Translations under genes and position numbers: made by a program
Part shown: one piece after another, positions 8,781-19,100 of the stretch
Numbering within the stretch: position 1 is the first letter of the stretch
Layout of the letters: every line of letters starts with the position of its first letter
Notes under the pieces: model-generated
Database searches by the model: none
Told to the model about the DNA's origin: nothing
What the model saw: only the letters and a program-made list of their open reading frames with translations
Origin: Rhodoferax sp. GW822-FHT02A01
GTDB lineage: Bacteria; Pseudomonadota; Gammaproteobacteria; Burkholderiales; Burkholderiaceae_C
Assembly: GCF_038784515.1 (NCBI RefSeq)
Contig: NZ_CP152376.1
Span: 4,960,001 to 5,024,000, forward strand
Direction: 5' to 3'
DNA: 64,000 nt

Positions 8781-10571
8781 ATGCGCTATTCAGCTGAGGA
8801 AATGGACGCGCTTTTAACGCGCTACGACTACGCGCCACATATGCTGGTGCAGGTTTTGCGTGAAATTCAGGAGCGCACACATTGGCTTTCGCGTCGATTG
8901 CTTCAATCAGTTGCTGATAGGCTGCATTTGCCCTTGGCCCATGTGGAGGGTGTCGCCGGTTTCTACCGCTTTTTTCATATTCAACCCGTTGGACAGTACC
9001 GCATTCTGTTGAGTGACAACATTACCGACCGCATGTTGGGTAGTGGGACTTTGATGCAGCAGCTCTGCAAATTGCTGGGCGTTGCGCCAGGCAGTGTACG
9101 CAGCGATGGGCGTGTAAGCGTGGCAACCACTTCATGTACTGGGATGTGTGACCAGGGGCCTGCCGCAATCATCAACCACCATCAAGTTGTGACGCGTCTG
9201 ACGCCGCAACGCGTAGAGGACATGGCTGCATTGGTTGAAGCGCAGGTACCGCTTGCGCAGTGGCCTGCGGAGTGGTTTCGTGTGGAAGACCAAATACGCT
9301 TGACTAATGTCAAATTGGGAAAGCAACCAGCACTCGGGGCGGGCATCGCTGCGGCCATTGCCAAAGGCCCGCAAAGCATGTTGGATGACATCAAGAAGTC
9401 CAAATTGCGCGGGCGTGGCGGCGCGGGATTTTCCACCGCTACCAAGTGGCAGTTGTGCCGCAATTCCAAAGGGCAGACGCACTACGTGGTGTGCAATGCT
9501 GATGAAGGTGAGCCGGGAACGTTCAAGGACCGCGTGCTGCTGTCGAGCTATGCGGATACGGTGTTTGAAGGCATGACCATTGCGGCGCTGGTAGTGGGTG
9601 CGGCGAAGGGCCTTGTCTACTTGCGCGGCGAATACCGCTACATGTTGGAGTACTTGCAATCGGTTCTGCAGCGCAGGCGCGAACAAGGTTTGCTGGGGCC
9701 GGCTATTCAGGGCGTTGACGGATTTGATTTTGATATTGAGATTCATGTGGGTGCGGGTGCCTATGTGTGCGGCGAGGAGTCAGCGCTGATTGAATCGCTG
9801 GAGGGCAAGCGTGGCACGCCACGTATACGCCCGCCCTTCCCTGTCGAGGCGGGCTATCTGGGGCAACCCACTACGGTCAACAATGTGGAGACGTTTTGTG
9901 CGGTTACGCACATTGCCGTCTTTGGCGGTGAGTGGTGGAGCAAGATTGGAACGCCGCAAAGCACAGGCACCAAAATCCATTCGGTGAGCGGCGACTGTGA
10001 ACGCCCAGGCTTGTATGAGTACCCGATGGGCACGCGCATCGGCCGCATTCTGGAAGACTGCGGTGCGCGCGACACGCAGGCCGTGCAAGTTGGTGGTCCG
10101 TCGGGAGTGTGCCTGTCAGCATTGGAGTTCAACCGCCACATCGGCTTTGAGGACGTGCCCACCGCAGGCGCATTCATGGTCTTTGACCGCAGCCGCGACA
10201 TGTTTGAAGTGGCACGCAACTTTGCCCAATTCTTCGCACACGAAAGCTGCGGCTTCTGCACGCCCTGCCGCGTGGGCACGGAACTGGTTGTGCGGCGCAT
10301 GGACAAGCTGGCACGCGGCTACGGCTCGGCCGAAGACATCCAGGTACTGTATGAATTAGACAAGCTCATGCACGGCGCTACCCACTGCGGATTGGGGGCC
10401 GCTGCCTGTAACCCGTTACGAGACACCATTGGCAAGTTCCGCCCCGCGTATGAGCGGCGTTTGCAATCGCTGCACTTTGCACCAGGTTTCGACATGGACG
10501 CGGAGCTTTCGCAAGCGCGCCTGGCGACAGGTCGCGACGACCCTGGTGCACACCTGGAGACACTGGCATGA
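8781..10571 (+). CDS. hoxF: NAD-reducing hydrogenase diaphorase subunit HoxF
   Basis: A 596-residue protein; the Ralstonia HoxF is about 600. ATG 8781 follows AGGGAG. The N-terminal 160 residues are NuoE-like and keep C119 and C123 (TSCTGMCD), but the upstream Cx4C pair of NuoE is replaced by LLSDNITDRM. The NuoF-like part has GRGGAGF at 211, the NADH/FMN loop NADEGEPGTFKDR at 239, CGEESALIESLEGKRG, and a [4Fe-4S] site CGFCTPC at 490-496 with C536. It exchanges electrons between NAD(H) and the Fe-S chain leading to the [NiFe] site. The stop overlaps hoxU by ATGA. Cytoplasmic group 3d enzyme. Confidence 0.97.
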   Translation: MRYSAEEMDALLTRYDYAPHMLVQVLREIQERTHWLSRRLLQSVADRLHLPLAHVEGVAGFYRFFHIQPVGQYRILLSDNITDRMLGSGTLMQQLCKLLGVAPGSVRSDGRVSVATTSCTGMCDQGPAAIINHHQVVTRLTPQRVEDMAALVEAQVPLAQWPAEWFRVEDQIRLTNVKLGKQPALGAGIAAAIAKGPQSMLDDIKKSKLRGRGGAGFSTATKWQLCRNSKGQTHYVVCNADEGEPGTFKDRVLLSSYADTVFEGMTIAALVVGAAKGLVYLRGEYRYMLEYLQSVLQRRREQGLLGPAIQGVDGFDFDIEIHVGAGAYVCGEESALIESLEGKRGTPRIRPPFPVEAGYLGQPTTVNNVETFCAVTHIAVFGGEWWSKIGTPQSTGTKIHSVSGDCERPGLYEYPMGTRIGRILEDCGARDTQAVQVGGPSGVCLSALEFNRHIGFEDVPTAGAFMVFDRSRDMFEVARNFAQFFAHESCGFCTPCRVGTELVVRRMDKLARGYGSAEDIQVLYELDKLMHGATHCGLGAAACNPLRDTIGKFRPAYERRLQSLHFAPGFDMDAELSQARLATGRDDPGAHLETLA

Positions 10572-11296
10572 GCAATCGCATTGATGCATTGACACCCGGC
10601 ACCTTCATGCTGGATGGTGAGGAGGTGGAATTTGGCCATGGCGAGTCCATCTTGCAGGCGGCCACGCGCACAGGGCATTACATCCCGCACCTATGCTGGC
10701 ACCCGGAATTTGGAGCCACCGGCAGTTGCCGCATCTGCACAGTCAAGGTCAACGGCCGCACGGGAGCGGCTTGCACCGTGCAGGCGGCATCGGGCCAGGA
10801 AGTGGAAAGCAACACGGATGAACTCAACAGCCAGCGCAAGACCATGCTGCAGATGCTGTTTGTGGAAGGCAACCACTTCTGCCCCTCGTGCGAAAAAAGC
10901 GGCAATTGCAGCCTGCAAGCCACCGCCTACGCCATGGGAATGGAAGGGCCGCATTTTGAAGAGCTCTACCCGGACAGGCCTGTAGATGCGAGCCACCCGG
11001 AGATGATGCTGGACCTGAACCGCTGCATCCTGTGCGGACTGTGCGTGCGCGCCAGCCACGAGGCAGACCACAAGAATGTGTTCGCCATTGGCGGCCACGG
11101 CATCCAGACACATTTGCTGGTCAACAGCAGCAGCGGCAGATTAGGCGACAGCACATTTGCCGAAACCGACCGTGCCGCCGACATCTGCCCTACCGGCGTC
11201 ATACTGCACAAACGTCGCGGCTTCCAGGTGCCCATTGGGCAGCGCCGGTTCGATGCCAAACCCATTTCAGAGCAGGTGGAAGGAGGCCAGACATGA
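10568..11296 (+). CDS. hoxU: NAD-reducing hydrogenase diaphorase subunit HoxU
   Basis: A 242-residue iron-sulfur subunit homologous to the N-terminal part of NuoG. The [2Fe-2S] ligands are C43, C54, C57 and C69. The His-coordinated [4Fe-4S] motif is H103-C105-C108-C114 (FCPSCEKSGNC). A further [4Fe-4S] set uses C153, C156, C159 (CILCGLC) and C207 (ICPTG). It links HoxF to HoxY electronically. It overlaps hoxF and hoxY by ATGA at both ends, so translation is coupled through the operon. All expected ligands are present, so it should be functional. Confidence 0.97.
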   Translation: MSNRIDALTPGTFMLDGEEVEFGHGESILQAATRTGHYIPHLCWHPEFGATGSCRICTVKVNGRTGAACTVQAASGQEVESNTDELNSQRKTMLQMLFVEGNHFCPSCEKSGNCSLQATAYAMGMEGPHFEELYPDRPVDASHPEMMLDLNRCILCGLCVRASHEADHKNVFAIGGHGIQTHLLVNSSSGRLGDSTFAETDRAADICPTGVILHKRRGFQVPIGQRRFDAKPISEQVEGGQT

Positions 11297-11880
11297 GCGC
11301 CGCATTGAACGACACGGCAGCGCAACAGCCACTGCATGCGCCGCGCAAGCTGAAATTGGCCACCGTGTCGCTGGCGGGCTGCTTTGGCTGCCACATGTCA
11401 CTGCTGGATATCGACGAGCGCATTCTGCCGCTGCTGGAGCTGGTGGAATTTGACCGCTCCCCGCTCACAGATATCAAGCACATTGGGCGCTGCGATATCG
11501 GCTTGATCGAAGGCGGTCTGTGCAATGCAGAGAATGTGGAAGTGCTGCGTGAATTCCGCGCGCACTGCAAGGTGCTGGTAGCCATGGGTGCTTGCGCCAT
11601 CAATGGCGGCCTGCCGGCCCAGCGCAACCAGCGCGACGTAGGCCAGATGCTGCGTGACGTGTATTGCAATCAAACTGGGGGCAGCGTGGGCAACCAGATT
11701 CCCAACGATCCCGAGCTGCCGCTACCGCTCAACCATGTGCACCCCATTCACGAAGTCGTGCATATCGATTACTTTCTGCCAGGCTGCCCGCCTTCCGGCG
11801 ACGCAATCTGGAGTTTTCTGAACGACCTGATCGCCGGACGCACGCCCACGCTGGGCCACGGCTTGATCCATTACGACTAG
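11293..11880 (+). CDS. hoxY: NAD-reducing hydrogenase small subunit HoxY
   Basis: A 195-residue hydrogenase small subunit. ATG 11293 overlaps the hoxU stop and follows GGAGG. The proximal [4Fe-4S] ligands are C30, C33 (AGCFGCHMS), C101 (GACAINGG) and C165 (FLPGCPPSGD). There is no Tat signal, as expected for a soluble cytoplasmic enzyme, and the protein is about the length of other HoxY proteins. It pairs with HoxH to form the H2-splitting half. The fold is shared with NuoB of complex I, also encoded in this window. Confidence 0.96.
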   Translation: MSAALNDTAAQQPLHAPRKLKLATVSLAGCFGCHMSLLDIDERILPLLELVEFDRSPLTDIKHIGRCDIGLIEGGLCNAENVEVLREFRAHCKVLVAMGACAINGGLPAQRNQRDVGQMLRDVYCNQTGGSVGNQIPNDPELPLPLNHVHPIHEVVHIDYFLPGCPPSGDAIWSFLNDLIAGRTPTLGHGLIHYD

Positions 11881-11891
11881 GAATGAGCGCC

Positions 11892-13409
11892 ATGAGTTTT
11901 GCAATGGAAACTGCCGCCAACCCGCAAGGCCTGCGACGCGTGGCCATAGACCCGGTGTCCAGGGTAGAGGGCCACGGCAAGGTAACGCTTCTGCTGGATG
12001 AGCACAACGTGGTGCAGCAGGCACGGTTGCACATTGTGGAGTTCCGCGGATTCGAAAAGTTCATAGAGGGTCGCCCCTATTGGGAAGTGCCGGTCATGGT
12101 GCAGCGGCTGTGCGGTATCTGCCCGGTGTCGCACCACCTGGCAGCAGCCAAGGCCTTTGACCACATCGTGGGTGCGGTGCCGGTGACTGCCAGCGCCGAC
12201 CGTGTCCGTCGCCTGATGCATTACGGACAGATGCTGCAATCCCACGCCCTGCACTTCTTTCATCTGTCGTCGCCCGACCTGCTGTTCGGTTTTGAATCGG
12301 ATGTAGCCCAGCGCAACATCGTGGGTGTGGCCCAAGCCTACCCGGAGGTCGCCAAGAAAGGCATCCTGCTGCGCAAATTCGGGCAGGAGGTCATTCGCAT
12401 CACGTCCGGCAAGCGAGTGCATGGCACGGGCGCTGTGCCAGGTGGCATCAACAAACTGGTGACGGTCGAAGAGCGAGACGCCCTGTTGCGCGATATGCCG
12501 CAGATGCTTGCCTGGGCACAGGACGCAGTGGACATTGCCAAACAGCTGCATGCAAACCACCGCAACCTCTACAGCAACTTTGCCAGCTTCCGTTCCAACA
12601 TGATGTCGCTGGTGCGGGCCGATGGCGCCATGGAGCTGTATGACGGCGTGCTGCGTGTACGCGACGACAAGGGCGCTATCCTGTTTGACGGTGTGAGCGA
12701 CCAGAATTACCTCTCGCTGATCGAGGAAGAAGTGCGCTCCTGGAGTTACATGAAGTTCCCGCACTTGCGCAGCCTGGGCCGCGAGCAGGGTTGGTACCGT
12801 GTCGGACCCTTGGCGCGTGTGCAGAACTGCGACTTCATCCCCACGCCGCGCGCTGAAGCCGAGCGGCAGGCCTTTGTGGCCTGGGGGCAAGGCGATGTGG
12901 TGCATGCCACCTTGGCCTACCACTGGGCACGCATGATTGAGATGCTGCACGCGGCGGAAGTGATCGCCGAGCTGCTACTGGACCCTGCCCTGCTCAGCGG
13001 CGATCTGGTGACCACCGGCACGCGACAGCGCAGCGGCGTGGGCATGATTGAAGCTCCGCGTGGCACGTTGATCCACGACTACGACGTGGGTGACGATGAG
13101 CTCGTCACCCGCTGCAACCTGATCGTTTCCACCACGCACAACAACCAGGCCATGAACGAGGCGGTGCGCGCGGTCGCCCGCGACTATCTGAGCGGCCACG
13201 AGCTGACCGAGGGACTGCTCAACCATATTGAGGTGGCCATACGCGCCTATGACCCCTGCCTGTCCTGCGCTACCCATGCTCTGGGGCAGATGCCGCTGGA
13301 CGTCACACTGCTGGGCCCTCAAGGCCAGGTATTGGACCGGGTACAAAAAGGCAGCGACGGCCATCTGAATCGCACCGATATCTGCAGCCCGGTCGGCCTG
13401 CAGGCATGA
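11892..13409 (+). CDS. hoxH: NAD-reducing [NiFe]-hydrogenase large subunit HoxH
   Basis: A 505-residue catalytic subunit. I prefer ATG 11892 (AGGA 9 nt upstream) over ATG 11883. The nickel ligands are visible as C74 and C77 (RLCGICPVSHH) and C456 and C459 (DPCLSCATH). After H462 there are 43 further residues, the C-terminal peptide that HoxW should remove after Ni-Fe insertion; from memory the Ralstonia peptide is about 24, so this one is long. It oxidises H2 or reduces protons at the NiFe(CN)2CO site. The stop overlaps hoxW by ATGA. The hyp maturation genes are not in the window. Confidence 0.97.
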   Translation: MSFAMETAANPQGLRRVAIDPVSRVEGHGKVTLLLDEHNVVQQARLHIVEFRGFEKFIEGRPYWEVPVMVQRLCGICPVSHHLAAAKAFDHIVGAVPVTASADRVRRLMHYGQMLQSHALHFFHLSSPDLLFGFESDVAQRNIVGVAQAYPEVAKKGILLRKFGQEVIRITSGKRVHGTGAVPGGINKLVTVEERDALLRDMPQMLAWAQDAVDIAKQLHANHRNLYSNFASFRSNMMSLVRADGAMELYDGVLRVRDDKGAILFDGVSDQNYLSLIEEEVRSWSYMKFPHLRSLGREQGWYRVGPLARVQNCDFIPTPRAEAERQAFVAWGQGDVVHATLAYHWARMIEMLHAAEVIAELLLDPALLSGDLVTTGTRQRSGVGMIEAPRGTLIHDYDVGDDELVTRCNLIVSTTHNNQAMNEAVRAVARDYLSGHELTEGLLNHIEVAIRAYDPCLSCATHALGQMPLDVTLLGPQGQVLDRVQKGSDGHLNRTDICSPVGLQA

Positions 13410-13876
13410 ATCCAGCCCCACCTGAACTGTTGGTGCTGGGTTGGGGTAACCTGAGCCGCGGCGACGATGCACTGGGGCCGCGCTGCCTGACAGCCTTGCG
13501 TGAGGCGCTGCCACCACACCTGATGCACAGGGTGGAGTTCCTGGAAGACTACCAGCTGCAGGTGGAATTCGCGCTGGATCTGGTGGGCCGCAAGCACGTG
13601 CTTTTCATCGACGCGAGCGTGGACTGTGTTGCGCCGTTTGAAGTGCGCCAGGCGCAGCCCCGCAAGGACAGCAGCATCAGCAGCCACGCCCTTTCACCCG
13701 AGGCGCTGTTGCAGGTCTTTGTGACGGTGCAGAGCCAGGCCCCGCCGCTCGCAACGGTCTTGGCCATACGCGCTTCATCCTTCGAGCTGGGTGAACCCAT
13801 GACGGCGGTCGCTGAGCAGCATCTGGAAGCTGCCGCGCAGTGGGCAATGGACTGGACGCAGGCACTGCTCAAATAG
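13406..13876 (+). CDS. hoxW: Hydrogenase maturation endopeptidase HoxW
   Basis: A 156-residue protease of the HyaD/HybD family. The N-terminal signature LGWGNLSRGDDALGP (residues 11-25) supplies the first acidic nickel-sensing residues. D69 (LFIDASVD) and H94 (SSHALSP) occupy the other expected metal-binding positions. It cleaves the HoxH C-terminal peptide once nickel is inserted. It overlaps the end of hoxH by ATGA, as in other hoxFUYHW operons. A hoxI-like gene does not follow; a two-component system starts 66 nt later on the same strand. Confidence 0.93.
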   Translation: MNPAPPELLVLGWGNLSRGDDALGPRCLTALREALPPHLMHRVEFLEDYQLQVEFALDLVGRKHVLFIDASVDCVAPFEVRQAQPRKDSSISSHALSPEALLQVFVTVQSQAPPLATVLAIRASSFELGEPMTAVAEQHLEAAAQWAMDWTQALLK

Positions 13877-13942
13877 CCAACAAGGCTTCCAAAAGCTGCC
13901 AGAATGGCGTCGTACACCACTCTAGCGAACACCGGGAGGCAG

Positions 13943-15385
13943 ATGCAAAGTCAGAGTACTGTCCTGGTCGTGGACGACTCCGCCATCATCCGCAGGCTGG
14001 CGGTTGCCATTCTGGAGAAGGCAGGCTATCGGGTCGAAACCGCCGAAGACGGCCAGACCGCGCTGGCCATTACGGCACTGGATGCGCCGCATCTAATCCT
14101 GCTGGATGTGCGCATGCCCGACATGGATGGCTTTGAGGTGTGCAATCGGCTCAAGGCGTCGGAACTCACGCGGCACATACCGGTCATTTTCCTGACGGCG
14201 GAAAACGACGTTGAGGCGGAAATCCAGGCCTACGCGGGTGGCGGCGCGGACTTCATCGCCAAACCCATCAAGGCCCATGCGCTGCTTGCCCGGGTCAAGG
14301 TGCACATTGCCATGTACCGCCAACGGCGCAGTCTTGAAGGCAATTTCAGGGACGTCATAGAGTTCTCCCCTATTGCCTTCCTGATTGCGGACCCGTCCCT
14401 TCATATCGTCCAGGTCAATGCGCTTGCCATGCAGCTGTTTAATCTGCCGCGCGCCGCGATGCAGGGCAAGCCCTTGCAAGAGTTCATCCCGCAAGGTTCG
14501 CACCATGTACAAGCCTATACACCCAGCGACACGGTAGACGCGCCCGAAGTCCCCTTGGGCATTGTGGAGCTGAATTGCAGGCGCGGTGATGGGGTTGCAT
14601 TCACTGCAGATGTGACGTTCGGACACCTGAAAACCGTCAATGGCGGCTTGTTTGTGATCGTCGTGCAGGACAACACAGACCGCAAGCGCATGCTCGCTGA
14701 CATTGAGGAGTCGCGCCAGACGCTACGCGACTATGCCGTCAAAATTGAAATGGCCCGCGAAGACGAACGCAAGTCGATTGCGCGGGAAGTGCATGACGAG
14801 TTCGGCCAAGTGCTCACCGGACTGCGCATGGAACTGTCCCTGGTGCGCATGCAATTTGGAAACCGGTTTGCCGATCTGGACACCAAGATCGAAAGCATGA
14901 CATCCATGACGGACCGAGCCATCAACGAAGTACGCAGCATTGCGACACATCTGCGCCCCACGGCCATGGACATGGGCCTGGTGCCCTCCATCGAATGGTT
15001 GCGCGATGAGTTTGTGCGCCAAACCAAGGTGCCCTGCTTTCTCATCATCAAGGACCGGGATCTGGTTCTGGACGAAGCCCGCTCCATGGTGGTCTACCGC
15101 ATCTTTCAGGAATCGCTGACCAACATCACCAAATACGCAAAGGCCAAGCGCGTCGATGTCCTGCTCCAGTGCAAAGAAGGGCTGGTCTCCATGGCAATCA
15201 GCGATGATGGCAGCGGTTTCGATGTGCAAAGCCGAAGCGGCAAGAAGACCTTCGGCATTCTTGGCATGCAGGAGCGTGCCATTTCATTGAACGGGTCTCT
15301 CAAAATCTCCAGCGAGGTGGGCATGGGCACACAAATTTATCTGAGCATTCCCACCGGCCTGCAAGCACAGGAGACAGCACCATGA
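13943..15385 (+). CDS. REC-PAS-HisKA_3 sensor histidine kinase
   Basis: A 480-residue cytoplasmic protein. ATG 13943 follows GGGAGGC. A receiver domain comes first (VLVVDDSAIIRRL, phospho-Asp D55 in LLDVRMPDMDG), then a PAS domain at about 140-250, then a NarX/DegS-type dimerisation domain with H284 in REVHDEFGQVLTG, then an ATPase domain ending GKKTFGILGMQERA. No membrane segment is seen, so it senses an internal or redox signal through PAS. It overlaps its response regulator gene by ATGA. It follows hoxW by 66 nt and may be co-transcribed with the hydrogenase operon; a functional link is inferred. Confidence 0.9.
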   Translation: MQSQSTVLVVDDSAIIRRLAVAILEKAGYRVETAEDGQTALAITALDAPHLILLDVRMPDMDGFEVCNRLKASELTRHIPVIFLTAENDVEAEIQAYAGGGADFIAKPIKAHALLARVKVHIAMYRQRRSLEGNFRDVIEFSPIAFLIADPSLHIVQVNALAMQLFNLPRAAMQGKPLQEFIPQGSHHVQAYTPSDTVDAPEVPLGIVELNCRRGDGVAFTADVTFGHLKTVNGGLFVIVVQDNTDRKRMLADIEESRQTLRDYAVKIEMAREDERKSIAREVHDEFGQVLTGLRMELSLVRMQFGNRFADLDTKIESMTSMTDRAINEVRSIATHLRPTAMDMGLVPSIEWLRDEFVRQTKVPCFLIIKDRDLVLDEARSMVVYRIFQESLTNITKYAKAKRVDVLLQCKEGLVSMAISDDGSGFDVQSRSGKKTFGILGMQERAISLNGSLKISSEVGMGTQIYLSIPTGLQAQETAP

Positions 15386-16014
15386 TCAAGGTTGTCATTG
15401 CGGAAGACCATGCCATTGTGCGCAACGGTGTCAAACAGATACTGGCGTTGGCGCAAGGAATCGAAGTGGTCGGTGAAGCCGTGGACGGCGCCGAGCTGCA
15501 GCAGATGCTCAGGTCGCTGGAGTTTGACGTCTTGCTGACCGACCTGAACATGCCCGGACTGAGCGGGCCAGATCTGATAGCACGCATCCACGCGCATTTC
15601 CCGGACAAACCCATCATTGTGCTGAGCATGCACAACACGGTGCAGGCCGTCTCCAGAGCGCTCAAGGCCGGCGCACGCGGCTATGTCACCAAAGGAAGCG
15701 AACCCGAAATACTGATTGCGGCCATCCGCAAGGTGGCCCAGGGTGGCCGGTTTGTGGCACCCGAAATGGCCCAGCAAATGGTGTTCGATTCCGCGCGTTC
15801 CGAGCAAAAGGCCGCGCATGAGGGACTTTCGGACCGGGAACTGGAGGTCTTGCGTCTGCTGGTCAAGGGCCAGAGCAACAACGAAATTGCCTCTGCCCTG
15901 TGCGTCAGCAACAAAACTGTCAGTTCCCACAAGACGCGCATCTTGGAAAAACTAGAGGTGAGCAGCCTGGCTGACCTTGTGCTGTATGCGGTCGAACATG
16001 GCCTGAGGGATTGA
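15382..16014 (+). CDS. NarL/FixJ-family response regulator
   Basis: A 210-residue regulator. The receiver domain has the acidic pocket IAEDHAIVRNG and phospho-Asp D54 in LLTDLNMPGLSG; the switch Lys is in GYVTKGSEPE. A C-terminal LuxR helix-turn-helix follows from about residue 145 (LSDRELEVLRLLVKGQSNNE, then KTVSSHKTRILEKL). It is translationally coupled to the kinase upstream, so the two form a cognate pair. Paired CGGAA-N2-TTCCG repeats lie 16 nt beyond its stop, ahead of the GGDEF/EAL gene, and are candidate binding sites for it. NarL-type proteins do use short inverted repeats, but that assignment is inference. Confidence 0.92.
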   Translation: MIKVVIAEDHAIVRNGVKQILALAQGIEVVGEAVDGAELQQMLRSLEFDVLLTDLNMPGLSGPDLIARIHAHFPDKPIIVLSMHNTVQAVSRALKAGARGYVTKGSEPEILIAAIRKVAQGGRFVAPEMAQQMVFDSARSEQKAAHEGLSDRELEVLRLLVKGQSNNEIASALCVSNKTVSSHKTRILEKLEVSSLADLVLYAVEHGLRD

Positions 16015-16030
16015 GTCTGGCCTCGGCATT

Positions 16031-16064
16031 CGGAAAATTCCGATACACGGCGGAATATTCCGCC
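16031..16064. promoter_or_regulatory. Two CGGAA-N2-TTCCG inverted repeats 20 bp apart
   Basis: TCGGAA-AA-TTCCGA (arms at 16030-16043) and the 16-bp perfect palindrome GGCGGAATATTCCGCC (16049-16064) have centres exactly 20 bp apart, so they lie on the same helix face. They sit in the 135-bp gap between the NarL-type regulator gene and the GGDEF/EAL gene, about 85-120 bp before the latter's start. The layout fits a tandem operator. Confidence 0.6.
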
Positions 16065-16149
16065 CGCAATAACGACCTTTCCGATAGCAGTCTTTCCTGC
16101 TTGAACGCATGATGCATTCCATGCTTCAGGTACTGCTGAGGCAACGCAT

Positions 16150-19100
16150 ATGCAAGGAAAGACCGTGACCCTCTCAAACCGCTTCGAAACCAAGGTGGTG
16201 ACCGCATTCGGTACGGCCATGGTGGTGGTTGCAGTACTGGCGGCTTCGACCTGGAAAGTGGCAGATGACGCCACAGTGGCGGCCCGCCTGGTGACCCACA
16301 CCCATGAAATCATCAACGACCTGACCAACATAAGGGCCTTTACGTTGCAGGCCGAGCTAACCACACAGAGCTTTCGCTTGACCGGCGACCCGCAAAGCCT
16401 TGTAGAACGTGATGAAGCGTCAGCGGCACGTGAACGTGCGCTGGAACGCGTACGCCAATCCATTGGTGACAATGCCCAGCTGCTGCAACACTGGACTGAG
16501 CTGCGCCGGCTGCTGGACCAGCGTCTGGCATTCTCCAAACGGATTGAGGAGCTGCGCAAGACCCAAGGTCAAGCGGCTGCCAGTGCCTATGTTGCCACGG
16601 CACCGCTGCGTGCCACGCGCGCGCGCACCTATGAGCTGCTCAAGGAAATGGATGCAGAGGAACGGGCACGATTGGCTGAACGCATAGCGGCACATGACCA
16701 TGCACGCCAGACCCAAGTGCGCGCCGGTGCCTTGGTGGCAGTTGCACTGGCAGCTCTGCTGCTGGCCACCTATCTGCTAATACGCCGGCAACTGCACGAA
16801 ACGGAAGCCAGCCAACGCGCGTTGGCGGACAGCGAGGACAACCTATCAACCACGCTGCAGTCCATTGGCGATGGCGTGATGACAACCGACGTCCGTGGAA
16901 ACATCACACGCATGAATCCGGTGGCCGAGCAACTCACCGGATGGTCAATGGAACTGGCGATGGGGCGCCCTGTGGAGCAAGTGTTCCACATCATTCACGA
17001 GGGCACGCGAGCACCGGCTGAAGTGCCTATCGCCAAGGTGCTGACCACGGGGGAACCACAGCTCCTTGCGAACCATACGGCCTTGATTGCACGCGATGGC
17101 TCCGAGCATCCCATTGCCGATAGCGCCGCCCCCATCAAGGGAACCGACGGCGCCATACGTGGCGTTGTCCTGATCTTTCGGGACGTGACAGCCGAGCACA
17201 TGGCAGAAAAAATCATCCGGGATCAAAACGCCCTTCTCGCTTCGCATGTGCGTGACCGCACCGCGCGGCTGCACGAGAGCGAGACCCATTTGCGCAGCAT
17301 CATGCGGGCAGTGCCGGTCCTCATCGCCTATGTGAATACCGAGCGCCGCTACGTCTATGTCAACAACCAATACCGGGAACACTTTGCGCCCGAGCGCGAT
17401 GACCTTTCCGGTTGCACGGTGCGGGAGATTCTTGGCGAAGCGCGCTATGCAGTCGCCGGCCCGTTGGTCGACAAGGTTCTGGAAGGACAGCCCCAAAGTT
17501 ACGACTGGCAACCAACGACCAACTCCTGGCAAACCATTCGTTACATCCCCAGACAGGATGACAATGGCGAGGTGACAGGCTATTACGTGCTGGGCACCGA
17601 TGTCACCGAGCGCAAACTCTTCGAGAACCGCATTCAATCGCTCAATGGCGAGCTGGCACAAAGAGTCCGGGATCTGGAGCACGTCAGCCGCGCACTGCGC
17701 ACGCTCAGCAGTGGCAACCGCACCATGCTGCGTGCCTACAACGAAGAAGATCTGTTGCAGAACATGTGTCGCGCCGTAGTCACTTCGGGTGGCTACGGTA
17801 TGGCCGTGGTCTGGTTCAAGGGCAGCGATCCGCAGGCCGCTTTGCGACCGATCGCGGAATGCGGCTACCCCGGCGGCATGGAGATGCTGCAGACCTTCGG
17901 CCTCAGCCCGCACAGCAGCACGCTGGGCAACAGCGTGACCTCTGCCGCGATACGCGAAGGCGTGGTGAAAAAGGTACGCAACATGCAGTCGGACCTGAAT
18001 CACGCGCCCTGGGCCACGCGGCTCGAAGGGTTGAAGTCGGGACTGTCCTGCCCCTTGCGGGTGGACGGAGACGTCATAGGCGCGCTGACCATTTACGACC
18101 CGGAGCCCGACACTTTTGACGACGACGAAATCACGTTGCTGACCGAGCTGGCTGACGACCTGGCTTTTGGCATCGCCACCCTGCGCGCCCGCGATGGGCA
18201 GGCCCGTGTGCAGGCCGCAATGCATCACATGTTGCGACACGACACGCTTACCGGCCTTCCCAACGCTATTGAATTCACCGAAGCAGTGGAAACAGCCGTG
18301 GGCCGCGTCGCTTCTGCCAAGGAACCCGTGGCAATCCTGCAATTCAATATTGAACGCCTGGGTGAAATCAATGAAGTGTTGGGCTTCAACCACGGCGATC
18401 AGGTGCTGCGGGACTTTGGCCGGCGCCTACGCGACAGCGTACCAGAGACGGCCATCGTTGCGCGCCTGCGTGGCGACGAGTTCGCCGTCCTGACCGCAGC
18501 CTGCGATGCGGCGGCGGCCTTGGCACTGGCCGAGACCCTGGAGGCCAGCCTGTCGACCCCATTTGCCATCGCTGACATTGAGCTGGATGTGACGGCCAAG
18601 GCTGGCATCGCGCTGTACCCTGACCATGGCTCTACCGCCCAGGATCTGATGCGCGGCATGGGCAAGGCACTGTTCCAGGCCAGATCCAGGGGTGTGAGCC
18701 GCTGCGTGTTTGACCCGGGCCAGCAACAGGACCAGATCGAACGGCTGAGCATGGCCGGCGAGCTTCGACGCGCCATCGAAAGTGGCCAGATGCGACTCTA
18801 CCTGCAACCCAAGGTGGAATTTTCCAGTGGAAAGGTGTGCGGTGCCGAGGCCCTGGTACGTTGGCAGCATCCTCGGCTCGGCCTGGTGGCGCCGGGTGTC
18901 TTCATTGGCTTGGCGGAAAAGACCGGGTTGATCAAACCACTGACCGAGTGGCTAGTCATCACCACGCTCGACCTCTTGCAGGCCTGGCAGACACAAGATT
19001 GCGCCCTGCCCATTGCCGTCAACCTCTCCGCCCGCAATTTCCGTGACGAACAGCTGTTCGACAAGTTCCGCCTCTGGCAATCCGAGCGCGGTGTGGCTCG

